Below, one piece after another: positions 27,001 through 35,832 of a stretch of 64,000 bases of DNA (positions are counted from its first letter, which is position 1; the number at the start of each line of letters is the position of its first letter). Location of the stretch: NCBI RefSeq assembly GCF_030814815.1, contig NZ_JAUSVR010000005.1, positions 62,001-126,000 on the forward strand. Reading direction: 5' to 3'. A program made the position numbers and the translations under genes. The notes under the pieces are model-generated. The model saw only the letters and a list, made by a program, of their open reading frames with translations. It had not been told where the DNA came from and searched no databases. This stretch comes from Ancylobacter amanitiformis. GTDB lineage: Bacteria > Pseudomonadota > Alphaproteobacteria > Rhizobiales > Xanthobacteraceae.

Positions 27001-27086
27001 GCAGCGATCCGGAATTCCCCGACGTGACGCCGCGCGACGCCATGGCGCTGCGCGAGCTTGCCAATGCCCGGCGCGCCGCCGAATGA
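24027..27086 (+). CDS. ileS: Isoleucyl-tRNA synthetase
   Basis: 1,019 residues, class I aminoacyl-tRNA synthetase. HIGH motif IHIGHAL with His at about 84 and 87; KMSKS at about 687-691; the CP1 editing domain lies between, with [12 protein letters not shown] and the Asp-containing [12 protein letters not shown]. The start ATG 24027 has AAGGAG six bases upstream; an in-frame GTG eight codons earlier is less likely. The C terminus reads [10 protein letters not shown] and then ends in a charged helix. The zinc-binding Cys pairs typical of E. coli IleRS are reduced to a single Cys here. It is followed 33 bases later by lspA. Confidence 0.98.
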   Translation: MTSRNSDGRSANEPAEEAKARDYSSTLFLPQTDFPMRAGLPQREPELLARWQRIDLYGQQRALGAGRPRFVLHDGPPYANGNIHIGHALNKILKDVVVRSQGALGHDSNYVPGWDCHGLPIEWKIEEQYRAKGKNKDEVPVVEFRQECRAFAASWLDIQREEFKRLGVEGDWSHPYATMSFDAEAQIAREIIKFATNGLLYRGSKPVMWSVVERTALAEAEVEYHDHQSTTIFVKFPVTGYRESAATAGGLPKGLKPASEADDIHLFPSYEGASIVIWTTTPWTIPGNRAIAFSKDVTYAVYEVTEAPADNWAKVGEHFILADKLAADVFKAARVTGYERHTQVDPTHLVCAHPFAGAAGTDGYFDFPVPVVAGDYVTDDAGTGFVHIAPGHGADDFNLYIAEKLGDVPHTVGPDGRYYDHVPLFAGHRVMDDKGRDGDANEVVIKALLAADRLLARGRLKHQYPHSWRSKAPIIFRNTPQWFIAMDKDIAASDGSSTSGDTLRARALGGIARVDWVPASGQNRITGMIENRPDWVVSRQRAWGVPIAVFVRDAGDGNVEILRDEAVNRRIADAFATEGADAWYKDGAAQRFLGPDHSSNEWHKVDDILDVWFDSGSTHAFTLEVREDLKVNRAFQGGPDRVMYLEGSDQHRGWFHSSLLESCGTRARPPYDVVLTHGFVLDEQGRKMSKSVGNVVAPQEVIKSSGADILRLWVCASDYSDDLRIGPEILKTTVETYRKLRNTLRWLLGSLHHYREAERVAYADMPALERMVLHRVHELDRQVRESYAAFDFKRVHAALSSFMTTELSAFYFDVRKDALYCDPISSVTRRACLTVLDEVFNRLVLWLAPILPFTAEETWLARFPSETDSVHLQLFPQTPAKWRDETLADEWRKIRLVRRVVLGALEVERAAKRIGSSLEAAPVIHVSDANLFAAVSAVDLAEVCITSDAHLMPDAGPKEAFRLPDVPGVAVVPAKAVGEKCARSWKISPLVGSDPEFPDVTPRDAMALRELANARRAAE

Positions 27087-27119
27087 CACCGTCGCATCGC
27101 GCCCCGTGAGGTTCTCCGC

Positions 27120-27632
27120 ATGAAGCTGCGCCTCGCCGGGCTACGTCTGACCGGGCCGCTCTCGCTCTATGGCGGCGCCTTTGCGCTCGCCGCGCTGATG
27201 ATCGACCAGGCGTCCAAGCTCGCCGTTCTGCACGGCGTCGATTTCGGCGACGCGGGGATCGTGAGGATCCTGCCCGTCCTCGATTTCGTGCGGGCCTGGA
27301 ACACGGGCATCAGCTACGGCCTGTTCTCGCAGGGGGCGGATGGCTGGTGGGTGCTGGGCGGGCTCAAACTGGCGGCGGCGGTGCTGTTCTGGTTCTGGCT
27401 CGCCCGGGTCGACCGCCGGATCGAGGCGGCGGCGCTCGGCCTGCTGATCGGCGGCGCGCTCGGCAACGCCATCGACCGCCTCGCCTATGGCGCGGTGTTC
27501 GACTTTGTGTCGCTGCACGCCTTCGGCTTCTACTGGTACGTGTTCAATCTCTCCGACGTCGCGATTGTTGCCGGTGTCGGACTGCTTCTGTATGACTCTT
27601 TCCTGGGCGGCGCCGCAAAATTGCCGTCCTGA
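27120..27632 (+). CDS. lspA: Lipoprotein signal peptidase (signal peptidase II)
   Basis: 170 residues with four membrane helices. Cleaves signal peptides from diacylglyceryl-modified prolipoproteins. Catalytic Asp residues are in NAIDRLAYGAVFDFV (Asp near 119) and FNLSDVAI (Asp near 146), and the WNTGISYGLF loop is the usual N-G-x-x-F/G motif in variant form. It lies 33 bases after ileS, probably in one transcript. Likely substrates in this window include the putative lipoproteins at 8306 and 32013. Confidence 0.96.
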   Translation: MKLRLAGLRLTGPLSLYGGAFALAALMIDQASKLAVLHGVDFGDAGIVRILPVLDFVRAWNTGISYGLFSQGADGWWVLGGLKLAAAVLFWFWLARVDRRIEAAALGLLIGGALGNAIDRLAYGAVFDFVSLHAFGFYWYVFNLSDVAIVAGVGLLLYDSFLGGAAKLPS

Positions 27633-27770
27633 CATGAAGAGTTGACGCTTCGGGACGCGCGTCATGGGAGGCGGGCGAGCCCGTGCCCGATAGGCCCCGT
27701 GTTCTACATGCCCGTGCCCGCGCGACTCCCGACGAGCGGGTCTTTCGCGGCAGAAGCAGGAGATGACCGA

Positions 27771-28448
27771 ATGTCGAGACAACCTCTGACAATGCGCGCC
27801 GCCCTGCTTTCCGGCGCCTTCTGCGTGGCTGTTCTGGTCAACGGGAGCCCTGCTTTCGCCCAGGAAGACAATTTCACCGAGCAGTTGCTGACCAATCTCG
27901 GCCTCGTCGCCGCGCCGCCGCCGGATATCGATTATCGCGAGCGCGCGCCGCTGGTGGTGCCGCCCACGGGCGAGACGCTGCCGCCCCCGCGCGCGGCCGA
28001 CGCCATCACCCAGAACCCGAACTGGCCGAAGGACGACGACATCAAGAAGCGCGCCGATGCGCAGAAGGTCGCCAGCAAGCCGACCAGCTTCAACGACCGT
28101 GACGCGACCCGCGCCCTCACCCCGGCCGAGATTGCCACCGGCACCAATCCGAACGCCAACAACATCACCACCAAGCCCGGCCTCGTGGCCGAGAACAATG
28201 CGCAGCGGCAGGACTGGCTGAAGCCGACCGGCGGCCTCGGCTTCCTCGGCTGGGGCAGCAAGAAGGAAGAGAAGCCGATCGCCTTCGCGGGCGAGCCGGA
28301 GCGTCAGACGCTGACCGACCCGCCGGTCGGCTATCAGACGCCGGCATCGAGCGCCGCCTATGGCACGGTTGCCGAGCGTCCCGAGGAGAGCGTCTGGCAG
28401 TTGCCGGACTGGTTCGACCGCTCGCAGAAGAACAATACTCGCAACTGA
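27771..28448 (+). CDS. Secreted protein, DUF3035/BamF-like
   Basis: 225 residues from ATG 27771 (AGGAG upstream). A signal peptide (MSRQPLTMRAALLSGAFCV..PAFA-QED) is followed by a low-complexity, proline-rich mature region with no membrane helix. The segment DIDYRERAPLVVPPTGETLPPP closely recalls the DUF3035 motif (PDEF..V.RAPLVVPP.F.LP.P) of alphaproteobacterial proteins found with the outer-membrane Bam complex, although no lipobox Cys is present. It sits between lspA and two M16 peptidase genes, an arrangement kept in related bacteria. An outer-membrane or periplasmic role is an inference. Confidence 0.65.
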   Translation: MSRQPLTMRAALLSGAFCVAVLVNGSPAFAQEDNFTEQLLTNLGLVAAPPPDIDYRERAPLVVPPTGETLPPPRAADAITQNPNWPKDDDIKKRADAQKVASKPTSFNDRDATRALTPAEIATGTNPNANNITTKPGLVAENNAQRQDWLKPTGGLGFLGWGSKKEEKPIAFAGEPERQTLTDPPVGYQTPASSAAYGTVAERPEESVWQLPDWFDRSQKNNTRN

Positions 28449-29014
28449 CCCGCGGCTGGCCGGCTCCGACACTGCCATCGCAGCTGGCCGCAAGGCCATG
28501 GCTTGCCAAAGTATGGCCCGCCCAAACGTGGCCCGCCCGAAGCCATGGCCCACCCAAAGCATGGGCCGCCGCAGGGCGGCAGCCTGCCATGGGACGACGC
28601 GCGGCGCACGTGCCGCTGCCGTCTGCCGCCGGTGATGCCTCCCGCGCCGGTGGCGACTCACACGGGAGTGATCCGGCCGGCCGTTTTCATCGCTCGATCT
28701 GTGGCACACTCTGCCACACGGCGTGTGTCTCCGGTGGATCGCACCGGGGCTGCGCGCCGTCCCTCGTCTTCCGATCCGCCCGTCTGGTCGCGTCCAGCGC
28801 GGGAGACGACGGCAGGCCCGATCCGACGATACGACGCGGGTGGACGCGCCCGCGTGCCCGCGCCGATACCGCTGGCGCCGCTTTCTCATCGCGTCGTTCT
28901 TGAGGGCGCTATGAGAAAGCGGCGCCTCAATGCGCCCCCCTCGATGCGCCTCCTCTTGGCGCCTGCGCCGACATGTCCCTATATCAGGGACCCAATACGG
29001 ATATTGTGACCGGA
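28449..29014. other. Long non-coding interval with degenerate tandem repeats
   Basis: 566 bases. From 28498 to 28576 there are five degenerate units of about 15-17 bp built on ATGGCCCGCCCAAA (starts at 28498, 28513, 28528, 28545, 28561). The remainder is GC-rich, with no convincing coding frame and no T-run terminator. A small AT-richer patch just before 29015 (TATCAGGGACCCAATACGGATATTGTGACC) is probably the promoter of the M16 pair. Confidence 0.55.
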
Positions 29015-30415
29015 ATGGCGTCTCGAACCCTGTCGACTGGAAAGCTGATGTCCGCCGTGATGCTCATCGCCGCCTCCCTCGCCTCGACCAAGGCCGCCGA
29101 GGCGGCGGACGTCGCCGAATTCACCCTCGACAACGGCATGCAGGTCGTCGTCGTGCCCGACCACCGCGCGCCGGTCGTCACCCATATGGTGTGGTACCGG
29201 GTCGGCTCGGCCGACGAACAGCCGGGCAAGTCGGGCATCGCCCATTTCCTCGAGCATCTCATGTTCAAGGGCACGCAGAAGCACCCGGCGGGCGAGTTCT
29301 CGCAGGTGGTCGGCAAGCTCGGCGGGCAGGAGAACGCCTTCACCTCGCAGGATTACACCGCCTATTTCCAGCGCGTCGCCAAGCCGAGCCTCGGCACGGT
29401 GATGGCCTTCGAGGCGGACCGCATGACCGGGCTGGTGCTGACCGACGAGGTCGTGCTGCCCGAGCGCGACGTGGTGCTGGAGGAGCGGCGCATGCGCACC
29501 GACAACGATCCGGCATCCCAGCTTTCGGAAGCCGCGCAGGCCGCGATGTACGTGAACCATCCCTACGGCCACCCGATCATCGGCTGGGAAGAGGAGATCA
29601 AGCAGCTCAACCGCGAGGACGCGCTGGCCTTCTACCGCCGTTTCTACACCCCGAACAACGCGATCCTCGTGGTGGCCGGCGATGTCGAGCCGGATGAGGT
29701 GAAGAAGCTTGCCGAAGAGACCTATGGCAAGGTCGAACGCCGCGCCGAGACCGCCGAACGGCTGCGCCCGAGCGAGCCCACGCCGCGCGCCGCGCGCCGG
29801 CTCATCCTCGCCGATGCGCGCGTCGGCCAGCCGAACCTGTCCCGCGCCTATCTCGTGCCGTCCTATCGGCAGGCGAAGGAGGACAGCGTCGCGCTCGACG
29901 TGCTGGCGCAGGTGCTGGGCGGCGGCTCGACCGGCCGGCTCTACCGCGACCTCGTGGTCGAGAAGGGCTTGGCGGCCAGCGCCGGCGCCTGGTACCAGTC
30001 CACCGCGCTGGATGCCACGCGCTTCGGCATCTCGGCCTCGCCGCGACCTGACGTGACGACCGAGGCGCTGGAGGCCGCGCTCGACGAGGCCATCGCCGCG
30101 CTGGCCAAGGACGGCCCGGCGGCGGACGAGCTGGAGCGCGCCAAGACCCGGCTGGTCGCCGATGCCATCTACGCCCAGGACAACCAGGCGACGCTGGCGC
30201 GCATCTACGGCGCCGCGCTCACCACCGGATCCACCGTCGAGGACGTGAAGATCTGGCCAGACATGGTCAAGGCGGTCACGGCCGACCAGCTGCGCGACGT
30301 TGCCCGCCGCTATCTGGTGCCGGCCCGCGCCGTGACCAGCGAACTTCTGCCCGCCGCGGCGGCCTCCGCCTCGTCCGAACCCGCCGCGCCCGGGGCGCCG
30401 GAGAAGCGTTCGTGA
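29015..30415 (+). CDS. M16 zinc peptidase, catalytic member
   Basis: 466 residues. A pitrilysin/processing-peptidase family member exported to the periplasm: signal peptide (MASRTLSTGKLMSAVMLIAA..AEA-ADV), then the inverted zinc motif HFLEH (His 77, Glu 80, His 81) and the distal Glu in VVLEERRMR. The two homologous halves are typical. ATG 29015 is chosen; an ATG 11 codons on would shorten the signal peptide. It overlaps the next gene (GTGA). Such pairs of one catalytic and one non-catalytic M16 subunit degrade peptides or process envelope proteins. The substrate is unknown. Confidence 0.92.
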   Translation: MASRTLSTGKLMSAVMLIAASLASTKAAEAADVAEFTLDNGMQVVVVPDHRAPVVTHMVWYRVGSADEQPGKSGIAHFLEHLMFKGTQKHPAGEFSQVVGKLGGQENAFTSQDYTAYFQRVAKPSLGTVMAFEADRMTGLVLTDEVVLPERDVVLEERRMRTDNDPASQLSEAAQAAMYVNHPYGHPIIGWEEEIKQLNREDALAFYRRFYTPNNAILVVAGDVEPDEVKKLAEETYGKVERRAETAERLRPSEPTPRAARRLILADARVGQPNLSRAYLVPSYRQAKEDSVALDVLAQVLGGGSTGRLYRDLVVEKGLAASAGAWYQSTALDATRFGISASPRPDVTTEALEAALDEAIAALAKDGPAADELERAKTRLVADAIYAQDNQATLARIYGAALTTGSTVEDVKIWPDMVKAVTADQLRDVARRYLVPARAVTSELLPAAAASASSEPAAPGAPEKRS

Positions 30416-31836
30416 ACCGCGCGCCACGCGGTTCCGCCCGCGCCGGTGCCCAACCGTCCGTGCGCGCCCGGCTCCGGTCGGGGCTCGGCCTCATCCTTTC
30501 CGTTCCCGTCCTTTTCGCCACGGCCTTTTTCATCATGAACATCGCTCTCGCGCCCGCCGCCTCCGCCCAGTCCGACACCACGCGTATCCAGCGCGTGGTG
30601 AGCCCGGGCGGCATCGAGGCGTGGTTGGTGCACGACAAGACCCTGCCGCTGGTGGCGATGGAGTTCGCCTTCGTCTCCGGCGCGGCGCAGGACCCGGCGG
30701 ACAAGCCGGGCATGGCGAGTCTCATGACCTCGCTGCTCGACGAGGGCGCGGGCGACCTCGATTCGCGCAGCTTCCAGGACAAGCTGGCGGAGAAGGCGAT
30801 CGAGCTGCGCTTCGATGCCTCGCGCGATTCGATCGGCGGCTCACTGCGGACCCTCTCGGAAAATGTCGCGCCGGCCTTCGAGCTGACCCGGCTGGCGGTC
30901 AATGCGCCGCGCTTCGACGATGAGGCGGTGGAGCGCATCCGCCAGGGCCAGCTGGCAAGCCTGCGCCGTCGGGCGAACGATCCTTCCACGCTGGCCAGCC
31001 TTGGCTGGTCGGCGAGGGCCTTCCCCAACCATCCCTATGGTCGCCCGGTGGCGGGCACGCTGGAGAGCGTTCCCACCATCACCCGCGAGGATCTCGCCGC
31101 CTTCGCCAAGCGCACGCTGGCGCGCGACAATCTCAAGATCGCCGTAGTCGGCGACATCACGGCCGAAACGCTGGCCCCGGCACTGGACGCCATGTTCGGC
31201 GCGCTGCCGGCCAAGGCCGAGCTGACCCCGGTGCCCGACGTGGTGCCGGAGGGCCTCGGCACAGTGGAGGTGAAGACGCTCGACGTGCCGCAGACCTCGG
31301 TGGTGTTCGGCGGCATCGGGCTCAAGCGCAACGACCCGGATTTCATTCCCGCCTTCGTTCTCAACCACATGCTGGGCGGCTCGGCCTTCTCCTCGCGCCT
31401 GTTCAAGGAAGTGCGCGAGAAGCGCGGCCTCGCCTATTCGGTCTACAGCCATCTCGCCCCGCTTGACCACGCGGCGCTGATTCTCGGCGGCACCGCGACC
31501 AAGAACGAACGGGCGGGCGAGGCCATCGACCTCATCCGCGCCGAATATCTCAAGCTGCTGACCGACGGGCCGAGCGAGGCCGAGCTGGACGACGCCAAGA
31601 GCTATCTCATCGGCTCCTTCGCGCTGCGCTTCGACAGCTCCGCCAAGGTTGCCTCGCAGCTTCTGCAGATCCAGATCGACAATCTCGGCATCGATTACAT
31701 CGACGTGCGCAACCAGCTGGTCTCCGCCGTGACGCTCGATGACGTGAAGCGCGTCGCCGCGCGCCTCAAGGCAAATCCGGCGCTGCTGTTCAGTCTGGTC
31801 GGCAAGCCGGCCGGGGTCGTGCCGAACGGCGGTTGA
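30412..31836 (+). CDS. M16-family protein lacking the zinc motif
   Basis: 474 residues with an N-terminal signal or membrane segment (LGLILSVPVLFATAFFIMNIALAPAASA). The fold is M16 (VREKRGLAYSVYS, GDITAETLAPALD), but where the catalytic member has HFLEH this protein has MTSLLDEGAGD, so it cannot bind zinc in the normal way. It is probably the non-catalytic partner, like the alpha-type subunit of processing peptidases. The start GTG 30412 overlaps the stop of the catalytic gene, so the subunits are likely made in equal amounts. Confidence 0.92.
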   Translation: MNRAPRGSARAGAQPSVRARLRSGLGLILSVPVLFATAFFIMNIALAPAASAQSDTTRIQRVVSPGGIEAWLVHDKTLPLVAMEFAFVSGAAQDPADKPGMASLMTSLLDEGAGDLDSRSFQDKLAEKAIELRFDASRDSIGGSLRTLSENVAPAFELTRLAVNAPRFDDEAVERIRQGQLASLRRRANDPSTLASLGWSARAFPNHPYGRPVAGTLESVPTITREDLAAFAKRTLARDNLKIAVVGDITAETLAPALDAMFGALPAKAELTPVPDVVPEGLGTVEVKTLDVPQTSVVFGGIGLKRNDPDFIPAFVLNHMLGGSAFSSRLFKEVREKRGLAYSVYSHLAPLDHAALILGGTATKNERAGEAIDLIRAEYLKLLTDGPSEAELDDAKSYLIGSFALRFDSSAKVASQLLQIQIDNLGIDYIDVRNQLVSAVTLDDVKRVAARLKANPALLFSLVGKPAGVVPNGG

Positions 31837-32012
31837 TTTCCGCTGTTGACGCTGGGTCACGAATCATGCGGCGACGCCGCAGGATGTTCCCCCCGCGCGG
31901 GATCGCCTGCTATAAGAGCCCCCGGTCTTGATATCTCGAATGGAAACGGGGTCCGGCGTGGCGACGCGCCGGTAAGCTGACGGTCTTGTCGGTCCTGGGC
32001 GGGAGTAGCTGT

Positions 32013-33041
32013 ATGCGTCGAGCTCACATGCGGAACGGAACTTCGGGTGTCACCGGGCACGGCGCCCGTGGCACGGCCATTCGCCTTCGTGCGGCGCTGG
32101 CCGCGACAGGGCTGGCATGGCTGCTGGCGGGCTGCGCCGGTGCCGGCACGGGTGGCGGCAATGGCAATGTCGGCCCGATGGGCGTCGGCGGCACGGATGG
32201 CCAGGGTCTGTTCGGGTCGCAGATGCAGACCACGACCGTGGCGTCGTCCGGTACCACCACCTCGACCAATCTCTCGCCGGACGACCCGGTCATCCGCGGC
32301 TCGGTGTCTCCCACGCCCAAGACGACGGACAATCCCGATTATTCCTGCCCGCTGGTGCAGGTTCGTGGCGGGGCGGGCTCCTGGCAGGTGACGGAGCCGG
32401 CCCGGGGCGAGGAGCCGGCCGGCGTGCGCTACCAGGCGACGCTCGGCCAGTTCGCCCGCGAATGCCGCTACACCTCGCCGGACATGACCATGCGCGTCGG
32501 CATCCAGGGCCGCGTGCTGCTGGGCGCCAAGGGCGGCCCGGGCAAGATCAACGTGCCGATCCGCCTCGCTTTGCTGCAGGAAGGGCCCGAGCCGAAGTCG
32601 ATCTGGACCAAGCTCTATTCGGTGCCGGTCGAAATCGGTCCCAACGTGCTGCAGGTCGATTTCGGCCTCGTCGCGGACGACGTGACCTTCCCGCGCCCCG
32701 ACGCGGCGACGCTGGACAAGTATGTCGTCTATGTCGGCTTCGATCCGCAGGGCGCCACGGCCGCGGACAAGCCGGCCGCCCGGCCGCGCACCTCGCGGCC
32801 GAAGCCGGTGCAGAGCGCGCCCGCCCCCAGTGCGCCCGCCCAGACATCGCGTCCCACCACGGCCCCGTCGGCACCCTCCACGCCCGTGGTACAGCAGGCC
32901 CCGATCGAAGCGCCGGCCGCGCCCGTGACGGAGGCCCCCGCGACCCCGGCCGCGCCCGCCGCGCCGCAGGCGGCGTCGGGCAGCGGGCAGAACCAATGGA
33001 TCGGCGCGCCCGCCCCGGCGACCAACACCTTCTCGCAATAG
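32013..33041 (+). CDS. Probable outer-membrane lipoprotein, unknown function
   Basis: 342 residues from ATG 32013 (GGGAGT upstream). Twin basic N terminus, hydrophobic stretch, then lipobox WLLAGCAG, so it should be lipid-modified at that Cys. A conserved middle domain (about 95-245, with NPDYSCPLVQVRGG, ECRYTSPDMTM, LYSVPVEIGPNVLQVDFGL) looks like a beta-rich periplasmic fold. The last ~90 residues are Pro/Ala repeats (SAPAPSAPAQTSRP-type), suitable for crossing periplasm or peptidoglycan. I do not recognise a named family. It is monocistronic and convergent with the DUF3422 gene. Confidence 0.8.
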   Translation: MRRAHMRNGTSGVTGHGARGTAIRLRAALAATGLAWLLAGCAGAGTGGGNGNVGPMGVGGTDGQGLFGSQMQTTTVASSGTTTSTNLSPDDPVIRGSVSPTPKTTDNPDYSCPLVQVRGGAGSWQVTEPARGEEPAGVRYQATLGQFARECRYTSPDMTMRVGIQGRVLLGAKGGPGKINVPIRLALLQEGPEPKSIWTKLYSVPVEIGPNVLQVDFGLVADDVTFPRPDAATLDKYVVYVGFDPQGATAADKPAARPRTSRPKPVQSAPAPSAPAQTSRPTTAPSAPSTPVVQQAPIEAPAAPVTEAPATPAAPAAPQAASGSGQNQWIGAPAPATNTFSQ

Positions 33042-33140
33042 GCGCGCGCGCGACCGTCGAAGCGCCTTTCCCGACACGGGCGACGCCTCAGGCCGCCGCC
33101 CGCCCTACCGGACTCCCGGCCCAGCCCGTCCCGGCTCGAC

Positions 33141-33195
33141 TCTCGTCGACTTAGTTCTCGTCGACTTAGTTCTCGTCGACTTAGTTCTCGTCGAC
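33141..33195. repeat. 15-bp tandem repeat covering a stop codon
   Basis: Three and two-thirds copies of TCTCGTCGACTTAGT at 33141-33195. On the minus strand each unit reads codons for V-D-E-N followed by a stop, so the array is the last four codons plus the stop of the DUF3422 gene copied in tandem, in frame. The copies lie after the true stop (33181-33183). Confidence 0.95.
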
Positions 33196-34491
33196 ATGGC
33201 CGCGGCGGATGCGCCGCACCACCAGCCAGATCAGCAGCGCGACGAGCGGCACCGACATCGCGGTGGCGGTGCCGACGTCGTAATGCAGGCCGGCCGCCTC
33301 CGCGCGGGCGTGGATGCCTTCCAAGAGATAATGGATCAGGCTGACCACGTAATAGGAGATGGCGGCGACGGAGAGACCCTCGACCGTCTGCTGCAGCCGC
33401 AATTGCTGGCGGGCGCGCTTGTTCATGCTGTGCAGCAGATCGCGGTTCTGCTGCTCCAGTTCGACATCGACGCGCGTGCGCAGGAGGTTGGCGGCGCTGG
33501 TGAGCTTGACCGAGAGATTGGCCTGCCGCTGCTCGATCGCCTGGCAGGTGCGCATGGCCGGCTGCAGCCGGCGCAGCAGGAATTGCTGCCAGGTCGGATA
33601 GCCTGAAATCGGCCGCTCGCCGATCGCCCGCAGCCGGGCCGAGACGATTTCCTCATAGGCTCGCGTCGCGCCGAAGCGGAACAGCGAGGCGGCGGCATCC
33701 GCCTCCAGCGCGGCGGCGAGCGAGGTGAGCGCGCCGAGCAGCTTGTTATTGGCGGCCAGTCCCTCGCTCTCGCGCATTTCGCTGGTCAGCGCGCTGAGCT
33801 GCTGCTCGCTGCTGGCGACGGTGGGCGCGAGACGCTGCGCCTCCGGCAGGCCCAGCAGAGCGAGGGTGCGGTAGGTCTCGATCTCCAGCAGACGCTGCAC
33901 CAGCGCGCCGGCCGCATCCGCCGTCATGCCGCGATCGCGCACGAGGATGCGCACGAAGCCGGACGGGTCCGGCTGGAAATCGGTGGCGATCTCCGCGAAG
34001 CCGTCCTCCACATCCGAGCGCGCGAGGCTGGCGCGGTCGAACAGCCGGTCGAGCGCCAGCGCATCGGCGGTGTCGGTGGCGAGGTGCACGTCGACCGCGA
34101 CCAGCAGCGGGCCGGGCTGGGGCACCTGCGCCAGCATCTCGGCAAGACTGCCGGAGGAGGGGTGGAAGGGAAGCCCGCCATCCACCAGATCCTGCGCCGG
34201 CAGTTCCCAGGTATAGGTGGTGAATTCGGCGTGGCGCTCCCAGCGCACCACGGCGCCGCCGAAGGACACGCGATGCTGCTTGGCCTCGCGCGCCGGCGCC
34301 GGCTGGCCGCGCGCGGTGCACAGCGCGGCAAAGGCGGCGCGGTCGGCCCCGGCCTGGCTGCGGTCCACCAGGAAGGCGGCATGCAGGATGCGGGCGGGCG
34401 TCGCCACCGGCACGAAGGGGCGCGCGTGCAGCTCGGCCAGCACGGTCGCGCGCAGCGGATGGTCGTAGAAGGCGCCGGCGCGCGGCAGCAT
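33181..34491 (-). CDS. DUF3422 family membrane protein
   Basis: 436 residues from ATG 34491; a GTG at 34524 is also possible and would add 11 residues. The N-terminal domain opens with YDHPLRATVLAELHARPF, the DUF3422 hallmark, and includes FTTYTWELPA. A helical region (about 270-380) precedes two C-terminal membrane helices (about 385-405 and 415-433). DUF3422 proteins are widespread in proteobacteria, uncharacterised and probably inner-membrane anchored. The C terminus VDEN is followed by tandem duplicate copies of the same codons. Upstream is a perfect 16-bp palindrome that could be an operator. Confidence 0.85.
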   Translation of the reverse strand: MLPRAGAFYDHPLRATVLAELHARPFVPVATPARILHAAFLVDRSQAGADRAAFAALCTARGQPAPAREAKQHRVSFGGAVVRWERHAEFTTYTWELPAQDLVDGGLPFHPSSGSLAEMLAQVPQPGPLLVAVDVHLATDTADALALDRLFDRASLARSDVEDGFAEIATDFQPDPSGFVRILVRDRGMTADAAGALVQRLLEIETYRTLALLGLPEAQRLAPTVASSEQQLSALTSEMRESEGLAANNKLLGALTSLAAALEADAAASLFRFGATRAYEEIVSARLRAIGERPISGYPTWQQFLLRRLQPAMRTCQAIEQRQANLSVKLTSAANLLRTRVDVELEQQNRDLLHSMNKRARQQLRLQQTVEGLSVAAISYYVVSLIHYLLEGIHARAEAAGLHYDVGTATAMSVPLVALLIWLVVRRIRRGHVDEN

Positions 34492-35001
34492 GGGTTCGCC
34501 CTTCGCGAGGATAGTCGACGTCACGGCCTGTGCTCCCTGCTTCAAGGCTTGCCCGCGCAAACGCGGCCTGCGCAGCGGAGCCTCTTCGTGAACCCGGGTT
34601 CACCAAACAGGCTCCACTATCGGCTTCACGCATGTCTTCACACGAGCCGGTTCTCGCCTCGCTCGAAAATGCCCTGCGCCATAACGTCCCGGCGACAGCC
34701 TTCGCGATCGCCCGCGCGTGCAAACCCACCCGGCGAAACGGGAAAATTTACCCATTTCGACCATGCTACCAAATCGACGCCGTCCCCGTCCGGCCGGGCG
34801 GGAACCCGCGGCGACCCCAGTCGGTTGCATGGTGGCGGGGCACTGGCAAGCCCGCCGCGCCGACCTGCCGCAGCAGGACCGGTCACACTCTGTTGCCGAT
34901 TCGCATCAGCCCGGTCGGGATGCTGGAGCGAATCAAAATACGGTTTGCCTTGCCGATCATGGCAGATGCATGAAGTTGAGCGATATTTCGGGAATCGTGA
35001 C
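34492..35001. other. Divergent non-coding region with a 16-bp palindrome
   Basis: 510 bases between outward-reading genes. A perfect palindrome GTGAACCCGGGTTCAC lies at 34588-34603, about 97 bases before the DUF3422 start. AT-richer segments near 34738-34775 and 34932-35000 (AATCAAAATACGG, GATATTTCGGG) are likely promoter material for the downstream hydrolase-like gene. Short frames here show no family resemblance. Confidence 0.5.
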
Positions 35002-35784
35002 ATGACGCCTGCGCGGGCTTGGTTCTTCAGTTTCGTCGCCGTCCTCACCCTGGCTCTCGCCGCCGCCTTTCCGGGCGCCGCCCTCGCCCAGGCGCGCAAG
35101 CCCAACGCGGGCAAGGCGCCGGAGGTGCGGGTCTACCTGCTGCGCGGCCTCGCCAACATCTTCTCGTTCGGCATGGATGATCTCGCCACCAAGCTCAAGG
35201 CGCGCGGCATCAAGGCGAGCGTGCACCCCTACACCGACTGGCAGACGCTCAGCACGATGGCCATCGAGGAGGCCACCAAGGGCAAGCGCCGTGCGACGCC
35301 GGTGATCATCATCGGCCATTCGCTCGGGGCCGACGCGGCCATCTACATGGGCAACAAGGTCGCCGGTGCCGGCGTGCCGGTGCCGCTGGTCGTCACCTTC
35401 GACCCCGTCTCGAACGTCACGTCCTCCGGGCGCATCACCCGCGTGCTGAACTATTATCAGACCGGCGGCGCGGGAAAGCGCGTGGCCGGCCCGCGGGTCG
35501 AGAATGTCGACCTCGCCGGCAAGGGGCTGACGCATTTCAACATGGAGAAGGCGTCGGACCTGCACCAGCACGTGATCGCGCTGATCGAGCAGCCCGCGCG
35601 CCGCACGCCGCGCCGTCCCCGGCCGATCGCTCCGCCCGCCGCCGCGCCGGTCGCCACCCCCGGCGCGCCGGCCGGAAGTGTCGCACCCACCGCCGCCGCC
35701 ACGCCTGCGCCGCCGGCGACGGAAACCGCCGCCGCGCCCGCCGCCAGCGCCGTCATTCCCGCCGTGATACGCGCGCCGAACTGA
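35002..35784 (+). CDS. Secreted alpha/beta-hydrolase-like (lipase-type) protein
   Basis: 260 residues from ATG 35002. Signal peptide MTPARAWFFSFVAVLTLALA..ALAQ. The mature domain contains VIIIGHSLGADAAIYMGN, the GxSxG nucleophile elbow of lipases and thioesterases, with Ser as probable nucleophile, and FDPVSNV with a candidate acid. A catalytic His may be in LTHFNMEK or LHQHVIAL. The final ~60 residues are Pro/Ala-rich. It is too short for classical lipases, and the lid is not apparent. The substrate is unknown; an envelope lipid or thioester is possible. Confidence 0.7.
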   Translation: MTPARAWFFSFVAVLTLALAAAFPGAALAQARKPNAGKAPEVRVYLLRGLANIFSFGMDDLATKLKARGIKASVHPYTDWQTLSTMAIEEATKGKRRATPVIIIGHSLGADAAIYMGNKVAGAGVPVPLVVTFDPVSNVTSSGRITRVLNYYQTGGAGKRVAGPRVENVDLAGKGLTHFNMEKASDLHQHVIALIEQPARRTPRRPRPIAPPAAAPVATPGAPAGSVAPTAAATPAPPATETAAAPAASAVIPAVIRAPN

Positions 35785-35832
35785 GGCGCGCCGATCGACG
35801 ATCGGGCGGCCGGCACGCTCTGGCCGGAACCA

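Noticed and set aside
24096-27089. A 997-codon open frame antisense to ileS
   Set aside because: Composition is that of a GC-rich shadow; ileS carries the HIGH and KMSKS motifs.
28449-29014. tRNA or small RNA gene in the gap
   Set aside because: No cloverleaf or T-run terminator was found by eye.
34530-34973. A 147-codon frame in the divergent gap
   Set aside because: It crosses a probable operator and promoter region and has no recognisable fold.
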